Position numbers and translations under genes: made by a program. DNA of 64,000 nt from Hordeum vulgare subsp. vulgare. Taxonomy: Eukaryota > Streptophyta > Magnoliopsida > Poales > Poaceae. Shown one piece after another: positions 34,525 through 47,199 of this stretch. Below the pieces are notes generated by a model, which was not told where the DNA came from, did no database searches, and worked only from the letters and a program-made list of their open reading frames with translations. The stretch lies in NCBI RefSeq assembly GCF_904849725.1, contig NC_058519.1, forward strand, positions 22,489,267-22,553,266, in the 5' to 3' direction. The first letter of the stretch is position 1. Every line of letters starts with the position of its first letter.

Positions 34525-35448
34525 CTAGAGGGGTAGATGTTTAAAGTAGCTTTTAAAAATCTCTACGTTCTTCCTAGTGTAAATTTCAAAATTGGCGTGA
34601 CGCGTAATTTTAGTCTTGACGAGATCAAACACCATGAAGAAAAAACCCTTGTTCTCTTGTGACCACCATGCTCTTTTGGCCATCAACAACTTGTCCCCGT
34701 GCTTGAGGAATGTATAGCTGATGTCGAATATCGTTAACGCATACTTGGGTAGTTGATTCAAGCACAGTACGCAAGTCCCGCCGAGCACCAGATTACCTTC
34801 TTTGTCCATGTAAATGTCGTGGATGACTAGGTCGCTTCTGAGCAAGCCATAGAGCTTCCCATGGCCGAAAGCAATGTCATCGTAAGATTCACAACCTTTT
34901 GGTATCCACTGATTATTATGGTTTTGGGATCCAACTCTGCACACAGCGAGCCGGTCCACGATGGTGGCGGCAAGGACGCAGCGGTTCGACGTGGGGGCTC
35001 CGAAAAGATTACCCTCTTAATCCATGGCGTAGTGCGTTGCTTGGCGGAGAGTGGCACCTCGGCGCCGGAAAAGAGATTGACGATCGGTAGGGAGTCACCA
35101 CCGGCAACGCCGGACGTGGCGGCGATCCAGCCCCCATCGTGAAACACGACCGGCCGCTTGCCGATCGCCTCAGGGCGGCTGAACGCGCAGGAGCTCACTA
35201 TCCGTGGAGCTCAACACCCGCTTCGCCGTGTCGTCCTCGTCCATGAGGAGAGGATCAGCCATGGTAAGATCTGGACCGGCTGTTGCTATGGTTTAACAAC
35301 TCGCCATGAGCGACAGACCGCTGCGAAGCGGACGCGGTGCACCGGAGAAGTGATCCGGCCGTAGACCTCGCCTAGAATTTCATCCGGGAGCTTGGATCAC
35401 ACATCATCGGCCGCCGTGGACGCGGACGCGCTCATCTGAGCCGCCATC
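34525..35448 (-). pseudogene. F-box/DUF295 pseudogene, 3' truncated
   Basis: On the - strand it starts MAAQMSASAS near 35445 and passes through an F-box-like part (35400-35280) and the FHDGGW...VNLFSGAEVPLS block found in the other two copies. Its C-terminal end at 34525 is unlike the intact gene and the DUF295 terminal block is missing. At least one frameshift (near 34900-34960) and a broken F-box region make it non-functional. It is more diverged than the 11.5-kb copy, so this is an older duplicate. Confidence 0.8.
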
Positions 35449-35510
35449 TTCCTCGTTCTCGATATGGACTACAAGACGGTTATTGTGCGGATGGATTTGT
35501 ATTGCAGTGG

Positions 35511-36368
35511 TGTTGACACCAGAGTTTGACATGGAAGAAAACCTTATTAAAATGGATTCAAATGAGGAAGTGATCTACATGAAAAGGTACGGTAATGTTG
35601 ACATAAACATCTTAGAAGTTCGGGCCAACGCTGTCCGATCTCATCTCGAAGGCCGAAATTGTGTTCAAAGTCCTGAGATTTCACATTCAGAATATTGTTT
35701 GGCCGATTAAGCCAAAAGACAGCCTCATATGGAAACGATTAAGCCAAAAGACAGCCTCATATGGAAAACTGTTCAACACAGATTGTCTTGTCTCGTCGAA
35801 ACAATCGGTTTTGATATAAAAATCATGTCGGTCCGAGATCGTATGCAAAAGTTAGAGTCATCGGAGTGCGGCCCTATCAAAAGACGAAATATGGCGCGAG
35901 GGATCAGACAACTGTGTGACAGGTCACGCGAGGGATGAGACAATTGTCTGATGGGTCGCGTGAGGGATTAGACAGCAGTCTGATGGATCGCGCAAGCTGT
36001 TCGGAAAGAAAGCCTAGATGAGTCCTTTACTTGTACGGAAAGTCCAGCCGCCTCTTATATATATTGAAGATGATGGCCGATTAAAACAACACACAATCGA
36101 ACAAATCAATCTACTAGTTTTTACCCTAGTTTTTTACATCTCCTCCTTGTTATTTCTCTCTCGTTCTTCGTCGTTCTTCGTGTTGGAGAGCAGCTATCCT
36201 CGAGGCTCTAGGGGCGAGCGAACCGACCTAGGGCAGCACATACCGCCGTGCGTCCAGATGGGGTGCCTCCCGGGCGCATGGGGTTTCAGGTCTTCAAAAG
36301 CGCCTGTCGACTGTCTTGCGTATCACCCCCTGCGTCGAGGGTACACGTCATGTGTTCGTGTATCGACA
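35511..36368 (+). repeat. 5' LTR, 858 bp
   Basis: It matches the 3' LTR from tgttgacacc to its end (gttcgtgtatcgaca against gttcgtgtgtcaaca). It has extra internal repeats: a 32-bp unit duplicated at 35705-35768, and about three copies of a ~34-bp unit (gagggat.agaca...) at 35895-35995, where the 3' LTR has one of each. Confidence 0.87.
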
Positions 36369-36423
36369 CACTTTTTGATGACTTCGTTAGGGAAGGAAGA
36401 TCAAGAATCATCATCAACCATGC

Positions 36424-38211
36424 ATGTCTAATCTCCCCAAGCCCTCAGAAGTTAACACTGATAACATCATTAAGCCCACTCTTGATGAACTATCGGATGA
36501 ACATCGGCAGGCCTACGAAGCACATAAAAAGCAGTGTGAAGGGACTTTTGAGGCACTTAAGAAGAAGCGTGAGGAGGATGATTTCGAGGCATTTCTTGCA
36601 AGTTTCAAGCAGGACCGTCAAGGCAACATCACTCCGGTTGGAGAAATCAAATTACCTCCTCTTCATGGAAAATAGGTTGAAACCGTTGTAAGTAGCGCAT
36701 TCTCTACTGAGCAATTGGCTGAATTTCAGAGTTACATTAGTAAGGGTAATGATCTAGTGTATAATTCATTTATAGAGAATGAAAAGGCTACGAAAAATAC
36801 ACCACAATCAGCTAATCATTATGTTGGTGTGACTACTAGCAGTAACCCTAGTTTTATTTTACCTAATTCATCGGCACCTCCCATGCAACAACAATATAGT
36901 ATGCCATTGAATTTTTACCCTAGTAAAACCAACCAGGTTGTGGCTGCACCACATATCCTATGCCTATTATGAGTGTTCCCAATTCGGCGTCTACGCCGAA
37001 TCACTTTATCACACCACCCATAAGCACAAGTGTATTTGGTCTTCTGCCGAATTCCTACTCCACAAGCTGCACCACAAGCTGCACTACAAGCTAGTACCCA
37101 AGTTGCTCCTATGACATCGCCACAAGCATCTTCATCTACCTCGGATCCAATTTTAGCCAAATTGAGGGAGGATCTAGATAAGATGTTTCAAGAAACTTTC
37201 GGAAACGAGCCGAAAGTAAAAAGTCGTGTGTACCAAAAGCCTTATCGTGAACACTTCGATGCAGTTTTGTACCCTCAAGGTTATATGGTTCCCGATTTTG
37301 TTAAATTTAGTGGTGAAGGTCCAAAGACAACTTGGGAACATGTTAGGCAATATGTAGCACAATTGGGTGTAGCAGGTCACATCGAAGAATTGAAAGTGCG
37401 TTTATTTCCCCTATCTTTAGCTGGCAGCGTATTTTCATGGTTTGCCACTTTCCCACATGGTTCTATTCTCTTATGGCCGCAATTAGAGCAGAAGTTTCAT
37501 GGTCACTTTTATAGTGGCTATAATGAGCTAAAATTATCACACCTTACATCGGTTAGACAGAAACGTGATGAATCGGTCACCGATTATGTCAAGAGATTTA
37601 GAGATATAAAAAACCGACGCTATAGTTTAGTGATAAGTGAGAGAGACTTGGAAAATCTTGTTCTTAATGTTCCGAAACCACATATCAAAGAGAGGCTGCA
37701 AAGTTATGAGTTTTTGAGCATTAACCAAGTCTTGCAAAAAGCTTTAGCTCAAGAGAATAGGAGTAAAGAGGTTCATAAATCTACATCCGATCGTCCCCGA
37801 GTGCATATGGTTGAGTATAATGACGATAATTTGGATAATGAGGGTGATATATATACCACTGAGTTTGTTTGGTCCTCAAAGGCCAAACCCTATACATGCA
37901 ATGATCTTAAGCCGATTTGCAAGAATCGTGATGAGGAGATGAAGTTTACTTTTGATATATCTAAGTGTGATAAAATATTTGATGCTCTCTTGCAAGATAA
38001 GATGATTAGAATATCACACACCTCACCGCTGTTTGAGGAGCTGAAACGGCGTGCTTATTGTAAGTACCGTAATTCATTTTCTCATGCTACTAATGATTGC
38101 AATGTTTTTCGACGACAGAAACAATCAGCCATTAGTGACGGACGATTGAATTTTTCAGGGATGCAAGTTGATAAACAACCCTTCCCGATAAATACGATGG
38201 TTTTGGAATGA
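36424..38211 (+). pseudogene. Gypsy-type gag (Retrotrans_gag), broken
   Basis: A start at 36424 gives a charged helical N-terminus (TLDELSDEHRQAYEAHKK). TAG at 36673-36675 interrupts it in frame, and a pair of compensating shifts occurs around 36955 and 37050. From about 37066 to the TGA at 38209 the frame is open and contains the Retrotrans_gag domain (YPQGYMVPDFVKFSG through SVTDYVKRFRDIKNR). Further broken coding runs from 38218 to 39056. Gag would form the particle core. Confidence 0.85.
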
Positions 38212-38386
38212 AAGAAAATGTTAATTTGGCCTAGTATAGCCGAATCTGCTAATAAAGATAATGTTTTTATTGGTGAACCCATGAAAGGCAAGGAGGGTGG
38301 CAAAGTCTTGGGAAGAAAGGTTGTGCTTGAGAAGCAACCTGACAGCAAGGAAATATTTGAAGATCACCATGAAAAATCCTGCACTC

Positions 38387-38402
38387 GGGGGGGGGGGGGG
38401 GG
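38387..38402. repeat. Poly(G) run of 16
   Basis: Sixteen G in a row within the gag-protease linker; the frame changes around here. Confidence 0.95.
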
Positions 38403-39000
38403 CAACCGCAAGTACAAGACGATATTCATGATAAACTTATTGAGCCCATGAATTCAGAAGGTGGAAAGTGTAAAAAGAGTGACGCTGAGGGCAAGCGAGT
38501 GAAGCCAACATTTGATATGTTGGTATCCAAATATGCCAATCAAACGGCCGGTCCTAGCTCTAATCGTCCATCACATTCGAGGCATTCAAGATCACATTAG
38601 AAGCAAGAATTTCGACGCTATGCAAGGCCATATGGGTCATGGGCACCAACACCGTGGATGTTGCCACCCCCTATGCGCCATGTTACATAGGAGACTTCAA
38701 TGGAGGATGGGGGCAGCCCCCAATGACTCCTTATGCTTTTCATATGGGGTGGGCAGCACCTAGAACTCTTGCTTGCGAGAGGCTTTATTATCCCCTACAA
38801 GGCCGTTTTCAGCTATTGTGATAATCGGCCAATAGAAATTTCTCCAAGCAAGGGTTCCATGGCTAATGATCATGAGGTTAGCACAAGTAAGGCCAAACCT
38901 AGGGATCCCAAATATGCTCAACCTAAGTGGTGCCCATCGGGTTTAACTAAGACCATGAAAAGAAGATTACAACGCATGAGGAGCCACGAGAAGATGGAGC

Positions 39001-39811
39001 GTGAAGAAGAGAAGCAAAAGGACGAATTGTTTGAAATTCGGCCCATGCCACTCATGTAACAAGTGTGGAGGCCTAAACAAAAAACCAAATGCAGATGCTT
39101 CTACATTAGCTACATCCTCACCTACACCACCAAAAGAGAATGATGCGACCCCTATTACATCGTCCACACCATCAGAAGCATCCCCTTCAATTGAGGAAAC
39201 TTCAAGTCCAATATATACATTAGGAGATGAAGATGAGGTGGTGGATTACGAATCTACGCCGGTTCAGGTAGGTATCGATATTAATATGGTGTATTACTTA
39301 CCTGCCAAGTTTCGTCCTATAGATGAAGAAGGGGAGGTGGCCCACCTAGATTTTGGTCCTAAGAATGCTATCTTGGAGAAGCCAAAAGAATCGGTGAAAC
39401 ACTTGAAGCCATTTGACGTCAAGGGTCATATTAACGGATCACCAGTTGCTAGGATGCTCGTTGATGGTGGTGTTGTGGTAAACCTTATGCCCGAAGTTGG
39501 GGTTACATGATGATGCATTGATGAAGACCAATTTGGTACTTAACAAATTTGAGGGTAAATGAAAGACAATGGCCAGAGGTGTGATGTACATGGAACTCAC
39601 TGTGGGAAGCAAAACTTTGGCCACCACATTCTTCATCGCCGAGGTGCAAGGTAACTATAATGTTATACTTAGCCGTGATTGGGTTCATGCTAACCAGTGC
39701 GTGCCATCTACCATGCATCAATTCTTAATACAATGGGTCGATGATGAAGTAGAAGTCATTCACGCGGATAATTCGGCTTGTATTGCTTTGGCCGATGCAT
39801 CAGTGGATTGA
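39001..39811 (+). pseudogene. Retropepsin-like protease remnant
   Basis: A frame to 39510 carries VARMLVDGGVVVNLMP, matching the active-site block of gypsy proteases in its DGG form. After a shift and a stop, a second piece (39569-39811) has YNVILSRDWVHANQC, the C-terminal protease block. Reverse transcriptase should follow but the 3' LTR comes only 300 bp later. Confidence 0.75.
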
Positions 39812-40120
39812 AATCATCCCGATGTTACTTGCTTAACATGGCGTGATCTCTTTGAGTTTGATTTCCTTAGTGCTACAAGAAACAGATTATTCCCATCTCT
39901 TTAAAACCTATTGGTGGTAATCGGTTACAAGATATGATTTAAAACAAGGATGCAGTAGTCGATATAGTATTATCGCCCTGAGAGTAAAACACGACCGATA
40001 TATAATTATCACCCCAAGCATATGCAAAATGGTCGATGGAGTGTTGACATCGTCCTTAGAACAAATATGTTGCTGACTGTTTTTCGGCATACATACTTAG
40101 CCAAAAAACAGTGGGACATG

Positions 40121-40935
40121 TGTTGACACCGGAGTTTGACATGGAAGAAAACTTTATTAAGATGGATTTAAATGAAGAAGTGATCTACATGAAAAAGTAT
40201 CGTAGTGTTGACATGAACATCTTAGAAGTTTAGGCCATCACTGTCCGATCTCATCTCGAAGGGCGAAACTGTGTTCAAAGTGCTGAGATTTCATATTCAG
40301 AGTACAGTTTGGCCGATTAAGCCCAAAAGACGACCACATATGCAAAACTGTTCAAAACTGATTGTCTTTGTCACGTCGAAATGATCGATTTTGATATAAA
40401 AATCATGTCGGTCCGAGATCGTATGTAAAAGTTAGAGCCATCGAATTGCGTCCCTACCACAAGGCAAAATATAGTGCGAGGGATCAGACAACCGTGTGAT
40501 GGGTCACGCGAGCTGTTTGGCCCTCTAGGATGTGACTTGGTTTAATTTTCTTGTAAGGAAAGTCTAGATGAGTTCTTTGCTTGCACGAAAACTCCAGCCG
40601 CCTTTTATACATATTGGAAGTGATGGCCGCTTGAAACAACACACAATCGAACAAATTAATCTACTACTTTTTATTCTAGTTTTTACATCTCTCTCTCGTT
40701 CTTCGTGTTGGAGAGCAGCGATCCTCGAGGCTCTAGGGGTGAGCGAACCGACCTAGGGCAGCCCATAATCGCCGTGCGTCCAGACGGGTTCCCTCCGGGG
40801 CACGTGGGGTTTGGGGTCTTCAAAAGCGTCCGCCGACTGTCTTACGTATCGCGTTGTCAGTCGGGTCTCCTTCGACGTGAGCTGTGGTGTACCACCCCGC
40901 GTCGAGGATACACGTAACGTGTTCGTGTGTCAACA
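40121..40935 (+). repeat. 3' LTR, 815 bp
   Basis: Direct match to 35511-36368. It contains the shared ggatcagacaaccgtgtga block once and a segment, tttggccctctagg, absent from the 5' LTR. Confidence 0.87.
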
Positions 40936-41297
40936 AGTGAGGGCCGGTTGGGCGTGTACGCGCTGGTGAAAGTACCATCTTGTGTACTCCTATTCGGTCA
41001 GCGCAAGGCATGTAAACCGTGGGAAATCACGTCCCTACTCCAAGCAACTTGTATATTTTAGAAAAACCTATTTTTCGTCTCCAACAACTACCATATAATA
41101 GGATACCGAGATCCGGAAAACCAAATTTTCTTCAAACGAACATTCAAACTACTTTCTTTTTGCAGGTGAACATTCAATCTACTTCGACCATATTTCATAC
41201 TTGGAACTTTTTCGACCACATTAAAGGTTTATACACGTATAACATAATTCAACTACAAACTTAAACTACTATAGGACATGCAAACTTAAGCTACTAC

Positions 41298-41674
41298 TGT
41301 TAGGTTGATCTCTCGTTCAATGGGCCCAACGGCCCATTGAAACCTTGACCCACGCCCTGATCGGGGGCGTCCAGCCCAAGTAAGGCTGGTGGGCCCCTGT
41401 CATGCAGTGCTATAAAGAGGAGGTGGGGACCGTGACACAAGTTACGAGGTTCGCCGCCATCACTGGTTCCCCACTCTCTAACCCTAATCCGATCTAGAGG
41501 GATGCACTGAAGCGATGGGAAGTCCACGCCGCCGCTGTCACATCTCTCTCCTTCCCCACCGTCGTCACCACCTCACGATGGACGACCGAAGGGAGCTCAT
41601 CGAGTTCATCACAAGGTAATGATCTATTACTGTTACCGAACACATCTAGCCTTGACGATCCACGAGATCTATCA
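41298..41674 (+). repeat. 5' LTR of copia-type element, 377 bp
   Basis: It starts tgttaggttgatctctcg and ends atctatca next to the primer site. A TATA box tataaag at 41411 is followed about 30 bp downstream by the probable transcription start region. Confidence 0.9.
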
Positions 41675-41687
41675 ATGGTATCAGAGC

Positions 41688-44600
41688 CACGAGGCTTTTG
41701 ATGTGTTCTCGGTTTAAATATGTACAAGAAAGCATTCCCCTCCCCGATATGAACCCAAGAAAGGGCAAGGCACCGAGGATGGCTACGGCCTCATCGGCAA
41801 AGTAGCGCCGCCGCAAGGCCACGCCCGTTCCGCTCGATCCCCACACGCATCGCCAAGCCGAGGTGTGGGGAAGAAGAACACCACCCCTTATAGGGGTAAA
41901 GCATCCACCTCTTCGGAGGCAAAGAAACAGATCGGATCGAATCCGAAAAAGCAAAAAAAGGGGGGGTACATGCTAAGTAAAGTATCAGCCCTTCGGGGCA
42001 TAGGGCACCACCACCGCGCCCTTGACGGTGGCGCGTTCACCTTGAAGGTGCTCGCGCGCGCCGGCAAAGGAACATGAATGATGCCGCGGATCTTCTCTGT
42101 CAAGGAAAAGAAAAAGGGAACCGCAACACTAAAAGCACAGGGCACCGCAGGCACGCCGTTCGACGACGGTGCGCTTCCACTAAGGGAAACGCACCATCGG
42201 CGAAGGGGTGGCCACGGCGCCATATGACTAAGGCCCGACAACAGGGAAAGAAAAGGCGTGGCGCGGTGACAGGCGGCCTACTCCCCGGCTCAGATCTGGC
42301 GCGAGGGGAAAGAAAGGACGGCGCGCGGCACGGTGGCCGGCGGCCTCCTCCTCGGCTAAGATCTGGCGAGGAGATGCCCGAAAGGGAGCAGAGAGCATCT
42401 GCAGGAGGAAAGGAGAAGGGCTGGCCAGATCTGAGCCTCCTCGGCGGGGCGAGTTGGCCGCCGCGCGAGGGAAGGCCAATGGTTGCGCGACCCACAGACG
42501 GGAGGCGCAGGGCGAACGGCACACCGCAGGCCACCGCCGCGGGACTCGCCGGCAGGGCAGACAACCGCCGCGCGAGGGAGGCTCGGCCGCCGCGGTGAGC
42601 GCCTTGCGGGAGCACGTCTCGCTCGAGGAGAGGACAGGGAGAGACCGAACGACTGTGGGGGAGGAAATGAAGGTAGGGTTTCACCCCACTGCCGGCTCAC
42701 CCTTTTTTGTTTCACTGAGGAGAACGGGCAACCGTCGGATTCAATCCGACAGCCCCGATCGACGCCAACGAAACCCTAGGGCAGAGGCAGGCTGGCCGAT
42801 GCAAGGCCCAAAGGCTTGTCGAAGTGGCGCTGGCGCAGGGAGGCGTCGGGCCGCATGGAGGCGCACCGCGCCAGGTGGCCCCAGGCCGAGGCAACTAGCT
42901 GGTGGGCTGACTCAGGCAGGCGGCAGCTAGGCTGGCCCATGCTGGCCTTTTTCTTTTAAAGGAATTTTTTATTTCTGTCTATTTTAGGCATATTTAAAAT
43001 GATTTTTCTATGCATTTTTCATACGAAAATATGTTTAGAAAATACTAAAGAAAACGTTCAAAGTTTCTGTAAAAATAGACAGAATACTAACATTATTTTT
43101 CTACGAAGAAAAATAAAAGTTTCTGAAAATATAATATTTCTTTAGAAAAAGAAAATTTCATGGCCTTTATAAAAGTATGAATAAAGTTCATGAATTTTTA
43201 TTAAGTGACAGAATATTCTTTTTTCTGTAAAAAGTTTGCAACATGAACAGTGTTAGTTTTTCTGAAAAGAAAAATAAAAGGTTCTGAAAATAAAAGAAGA
43301 TTTTCAGAAAAAGAAAAGTTCATAGATTTTATAAAAGGGATTATAAAGTTCATGAATTTTTATTTTTAACAGAATAATTTTCTGTAAAGGTGTATGAATT
43401 TTCATATTCACGTTTTTCCGCTGCAAAGTAAATGTTTAATCCTCCAATTAAATTGGAACCAACGGGAAAATTTAATTGGAAGAACTGTTATTAGCAAAGT
43501 TTTTTCCTTGTGGGTGAAATAAGATTCAAACTGTTTTCGCTATGACAATAGAATGATGATTGTTTTAAATTTAAATATGGTATTGTCATTTTCTGACGAA
43601 CGTTGATGATAACAATACTATAATTGTATGAGTCATCCTATGCTTAAAGCTTAAATCTCTGATAAATTTTGTATCAAAGTGATTAATTTTCGGAGCACAG
43701 ATAAATAAACGCATATGGTTAATGATGATGATGATTATTGCTTAGCAAAATTGTTCAGTAAGAATACTATCATCATATTGTTTATGAGTTATATGCATTA
43801 TTTCCATTTCTGCCCAACGGTGATATGGAATTAATGTAGAAGGATGATGTTTTATTCTAATTCTGCCACCACGGTGATTTAGAATATTCCAGAAAGTTTT
43901 AAAAGGTTTAATGTGCATGATTTTAATCAAACCAACGTAGGGTTATCTTTGTGCTCATTACCGTTGTTTATTGGCTAAGTTTTCTCAGACTAAAAGTTAT
44001 TCAATCTTTCACTAATGAAAGCGAATGTTTTGGGTACTAGTGACCCGAAAGATGGAAAAGAAAGGTCGTAACTTCAGGGAATAAATTCTCTCTAAAGAAT
44101 GGCTTCACAAGAAAAGAACTCTTGGATATTAATTCAAGAAAAGAAAACAGATAAATCATTGAGAGTCTTGATTGACGAATGTCTTTCATGTACTCTCTAT
44201 GATGAAGTCTCCTTTTTTCAGTCAACATGATTGAAATGAAACAAGCAACATGCATGTTGAATTTGATCAACGTCGGATCAAACATGTGTGTCAAAGATAA
44301 TTCAGATTTATTTCTGAATTTGATGTAGTCAAAAGAGCCAATTATGGCATTTATGTCCCTTAAAGGGAATTACCCGCATGGCGGGAAAAGTCTGAAAAGA
44401 ATGCTTGCGTAACCGGGTAAAGTTGACATTGTATTATGTCAACAATCTGTGTATGGCGGGAGAAATTTATGCAAAGGCCTTATCCTGTATGACAGGAGAA
44501 AGTTATGATGACTCATGTGCGGTTAATGTCCCACTATGGGAGAAAAGTATGGAGTAGCTATTAAGTTTTCCTAGTATCGACCGTACACCTTATGTGTAAT

Positions 44601-45590
44601 GAATATTGTCATTATGCAATCACTAAATCCAGAAGGATAAAAGTAACAGACGAACCTAAAGACAAGAATGATATGCAAGTGTGACTTGCAAAAGTGACAA
44701 CTATAAAGAACTCTATTGAGTTTCTGAAATGAAATGAGGAAAAAGTACTCCCATACTAGTTAACTTATAACTTCATTTTACATGAAGTGATAAGATGAAT
44801 GAGCTAGATAATCGAAGTTTCCTCATTTCACAAGAACTATGAATGGGTTTCGAAATTGTGGCAGAAAAGTTCTTGCCACATTTCGAGGGGGAGATAGAGA
44901 CATGAAATACATTGTAGTGTATTTCATGACTCCTCTGTACTTTAGATGATGTGATGCACATTATGCATCTAAAGTGATCCATTAATGAAGAATGTGATTG
45001 TCAAGGGGGGTATGACAGTCATCTGAATATCGTCATTATGATACCCCTAAAGTAAAGAAACAGTTGTATTTCTGGATCTTTTATAGTTTCGAAAGAAGAC
45101 TAACGAATACAACAATGGTGCTTAAAGTACCATAAAGAAGAAAGTTTAAAGATACGCCATTTCTTTAGTGAAGATGGAGTAATCTGGGGGAGCATGTTGT
45201 ATGACCTATACAACACCCGTTGTTAGCTCTACAAGGGATCTTGTGATAGAGGTCCGTGTAAAACCTATCGCCTTTTGGAAATGGGTGACTAAAGAATTAA
45301 TTTGCCTCTTGGCAATGACAGAGCAACGACAGTCCCATATGAAAGAAGCGCCAGTACCTGAGATTTTAATGGTCTCTAGGAATGTGAAAATCAGATACTT
45401 GTGACTACTATAAAGTCTATGTTAGTGAAATTCCATAATTTGAATTTTACTAACATAGACTTTATGAAGGGTCTACAAGGCAAATGTGATTCCAAAGGAA
45501 ATATGTGAAGGCGTAAAACATGACTTAAATCGAAAGATTTTGTGCAAAGAAAATGAGAGGACAATTGCATTCATGCAAAGTTATAGAACG
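41688..45590 (+). other. Copia internal region without readable genes
   Basis: 41688-42950 is GC-rich with short non-conserved frames on both strands. 42950-45590 is AT-rich, including poly-A/T-rich repeats of a ttctgaaaa-type motif at 43020-43400. No Gag, protease or integrase motif is readable. Blocks near 44390-44550 (atggcgggagaaa and variants, repeated) are degenerate short repeats. Confidence 0.5.
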
Positions 45591-46460
45591 GGAAATTCGT
45601 TTCCCAATTCCTATGCATGTGGATGATGTCATACTTGCTAGTGCTGATGTCAATCTACTGCAGGAGGAGAAAAGAAGTTATTGTCCTCAAAGTTCAAAAG
45701 AATAAAAGGGGGTATTAGGAATGTCGCATGGACATGTTAAGAAAGATCTCTAAAGTATGCATACGAGAAAACCTACGCCTGTTCTTATAGTCAAGGGTAA
45801 TGGAACTAGAAACTATGGTGTTTCAAAAGTTAATAAGAAAAGATTGTAAACCAATATGGTACCATATGCTTCAGTTGTTGGAAGCACAAGATGTTACCCT
45901 GACATAGTTCACGTATATATCCGGATTGTTTTAGCAATGTCCAGTCCATAGATAAATCAATGGAATGGAGTCAACGATATCGGCCTCATGCTAAAAGAAA
46001 TAAGTGCTCTCAAAAGATTGTGAGTACAAAGGCAGGACTTGTGAAATGTATAGCGAAATCCACAATTGTCGCTAACTTTCATACTCGGAGTTTTGTGTGG
46101 AAAATCTCCAAATGAGTGAAACGATTGTCATCAATGTGATGCAATGATATGTTATAGCTTGATATGAGGCTGAGGGACAGGAAAATTGGTTAAGGCTACC
46201 TGTACCCGGAGTTGATAATGGTTGACAACAACGATAACCATTTTAAGATATCTCGCTCCTATCACAACGAGTCAGGTGTTGATGCCAAACACACTGACAA
46301 AGAGTTACGTGTTGTGAAGGAGAAAGTCCGGAATTATGGAAAAATGCTTGAAGCATAAAAGCAACAAACAAGTATTTGCAGATCTGCTTATCAAAGGCTT
46401 ACCGCCCAGTGTGTTCGGAGAACACACAGTCGACATGGGTTTTATGGTATAGTCTAATAT
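45590..46460 (+). pseudogene. Copia pol remnant (reverse transcriptase/RNase H)
   Basis: Broken frames keep recognisable blocks in the right order. HVDDVILASADVNLLQEEK at about 45614-45670 is the copia YVDD catalytic region with H for Y. A KGILGM-like piece follows near 45707, then VPYASVVGS near 45855, and FADLLIKGLPPSVFGEH near 46375, the usual RNase H end. Many stops and shifts make it non-functional. Confidence 0.75.
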
Positions 46461-46631
46461 TTCCGAACAACAAAGGGCCCAAGGTTAAAGAATCTGTCTC
46501 AAAATAGAGAGGTACATTGTGGCTGTCTGATTCCATCGGCAATTGAGCTGTGACGATGAAACATGCCCTATGTATTAATCTGTTGCGAAACGAGTAAAGT
46601 GAAAAGCATATGATGAGATCAAGGGGGAGAA

Positions 46632-46907
46632 TGTTAGGTTGATCTCTTGTTCAATGGGCCCAACGGCCCATTGGAACCTTGACCCACGCCCTGATCGGGG
46701 GTGTCCAGCCCAAGTAAGGCTGGTGGACCCCTGTCGCGTAGTGCTATAAAGAGGAGGTGGGGACCGTGGCACAAGTTTCGAGGTTCGCCGTCGCGACTGG
46801 TTCCCCACTCTCTAACCCTAATCCGATCTAGAGGGATGCACCGAAGCGATGGGAAGTCCACCGCCGCCGCTGTCACATCTCTCTCCTTCCCCACCGTCGT
46901 CACCACC
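46632..46907 (+). repeat. 3' LTR of copia-type element, truncated
   Basis: It is collinear with 41298-41573 and stops at ...gtcaccacc. In the 5' LTR the sequence goes on as tcacgatgg; here a CACTA element starts. Confidence 0.9.
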
Positions 46908-47199
46908 CACTAGTGGGGACGGGGCCTTTAGTCCCGGCCCGTAAGGGGCTTTACACTAAATCGTCCTTTGTCATCTATAGCTTCCGTCCTCAGAAATCCC
47001 GCAAGCTCCTCTGCAACAGCAATCGCGCGTTGCTCTGGTAGGACCTTCGTCCTCATGGCCGTGTGCTATATAAGAAGAGGAGATGAATATGAATATCAAT
47101 CATGATAACAAACAATGACGGGTAAAAATAGAGGTGTGAAGTTCATTTCTTATGTCGAATCTGTGATCCTTGAGCTCAGAGGTAAACGTGCGAATGGTC

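Larger units (their letters stand above)
35511..40935 (+). mobile_element. Gypsy-type LTR retrotransposon with gag and protease only
   Basis: The LTRs (35511-36368, 40121-40935) start TGTTGACACC and end in CA. The internal region has a Retrotrans_gag protein and a retropepsin remnant but no reverse transcriptase or integrase. The 5-bp flanks are agtgg (35506-35510) and agtga (40936-40940), a target duplication with one change. A polypurine-like aaaaaacagtgggacatg precedes the 3' LTR. The element is non-autonomous; gag resemblance puts it with Ty3/gypsy. Confidence 0.85.
41298..46907 (+). mobile_element. Degenerate copia-type LTR retrotransposon, 3' LTR cut by CACTA
   Basis: The 5' LTR (41298-41674), primer site tggtatcagagc (41676-41687), polypurine tract atcaagggggagaa before 46632, and the first 276 bp of a 3' LTR are present. 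The internal part has only decayed polyprotein pieces. The 3' LTR is interrupted at 46907 by a CACTA transposon; its remaining ~100 bp are not found in the window. Confidence 0.87.

Noticed and set aside
42074..42930. Several overlapping GC-rich frames in the copia element's internal region
   Set aside because: Open on both strands at once, low-complexity Arg/Gly/Pro content and no Gag-like motif; treated as composition effect.
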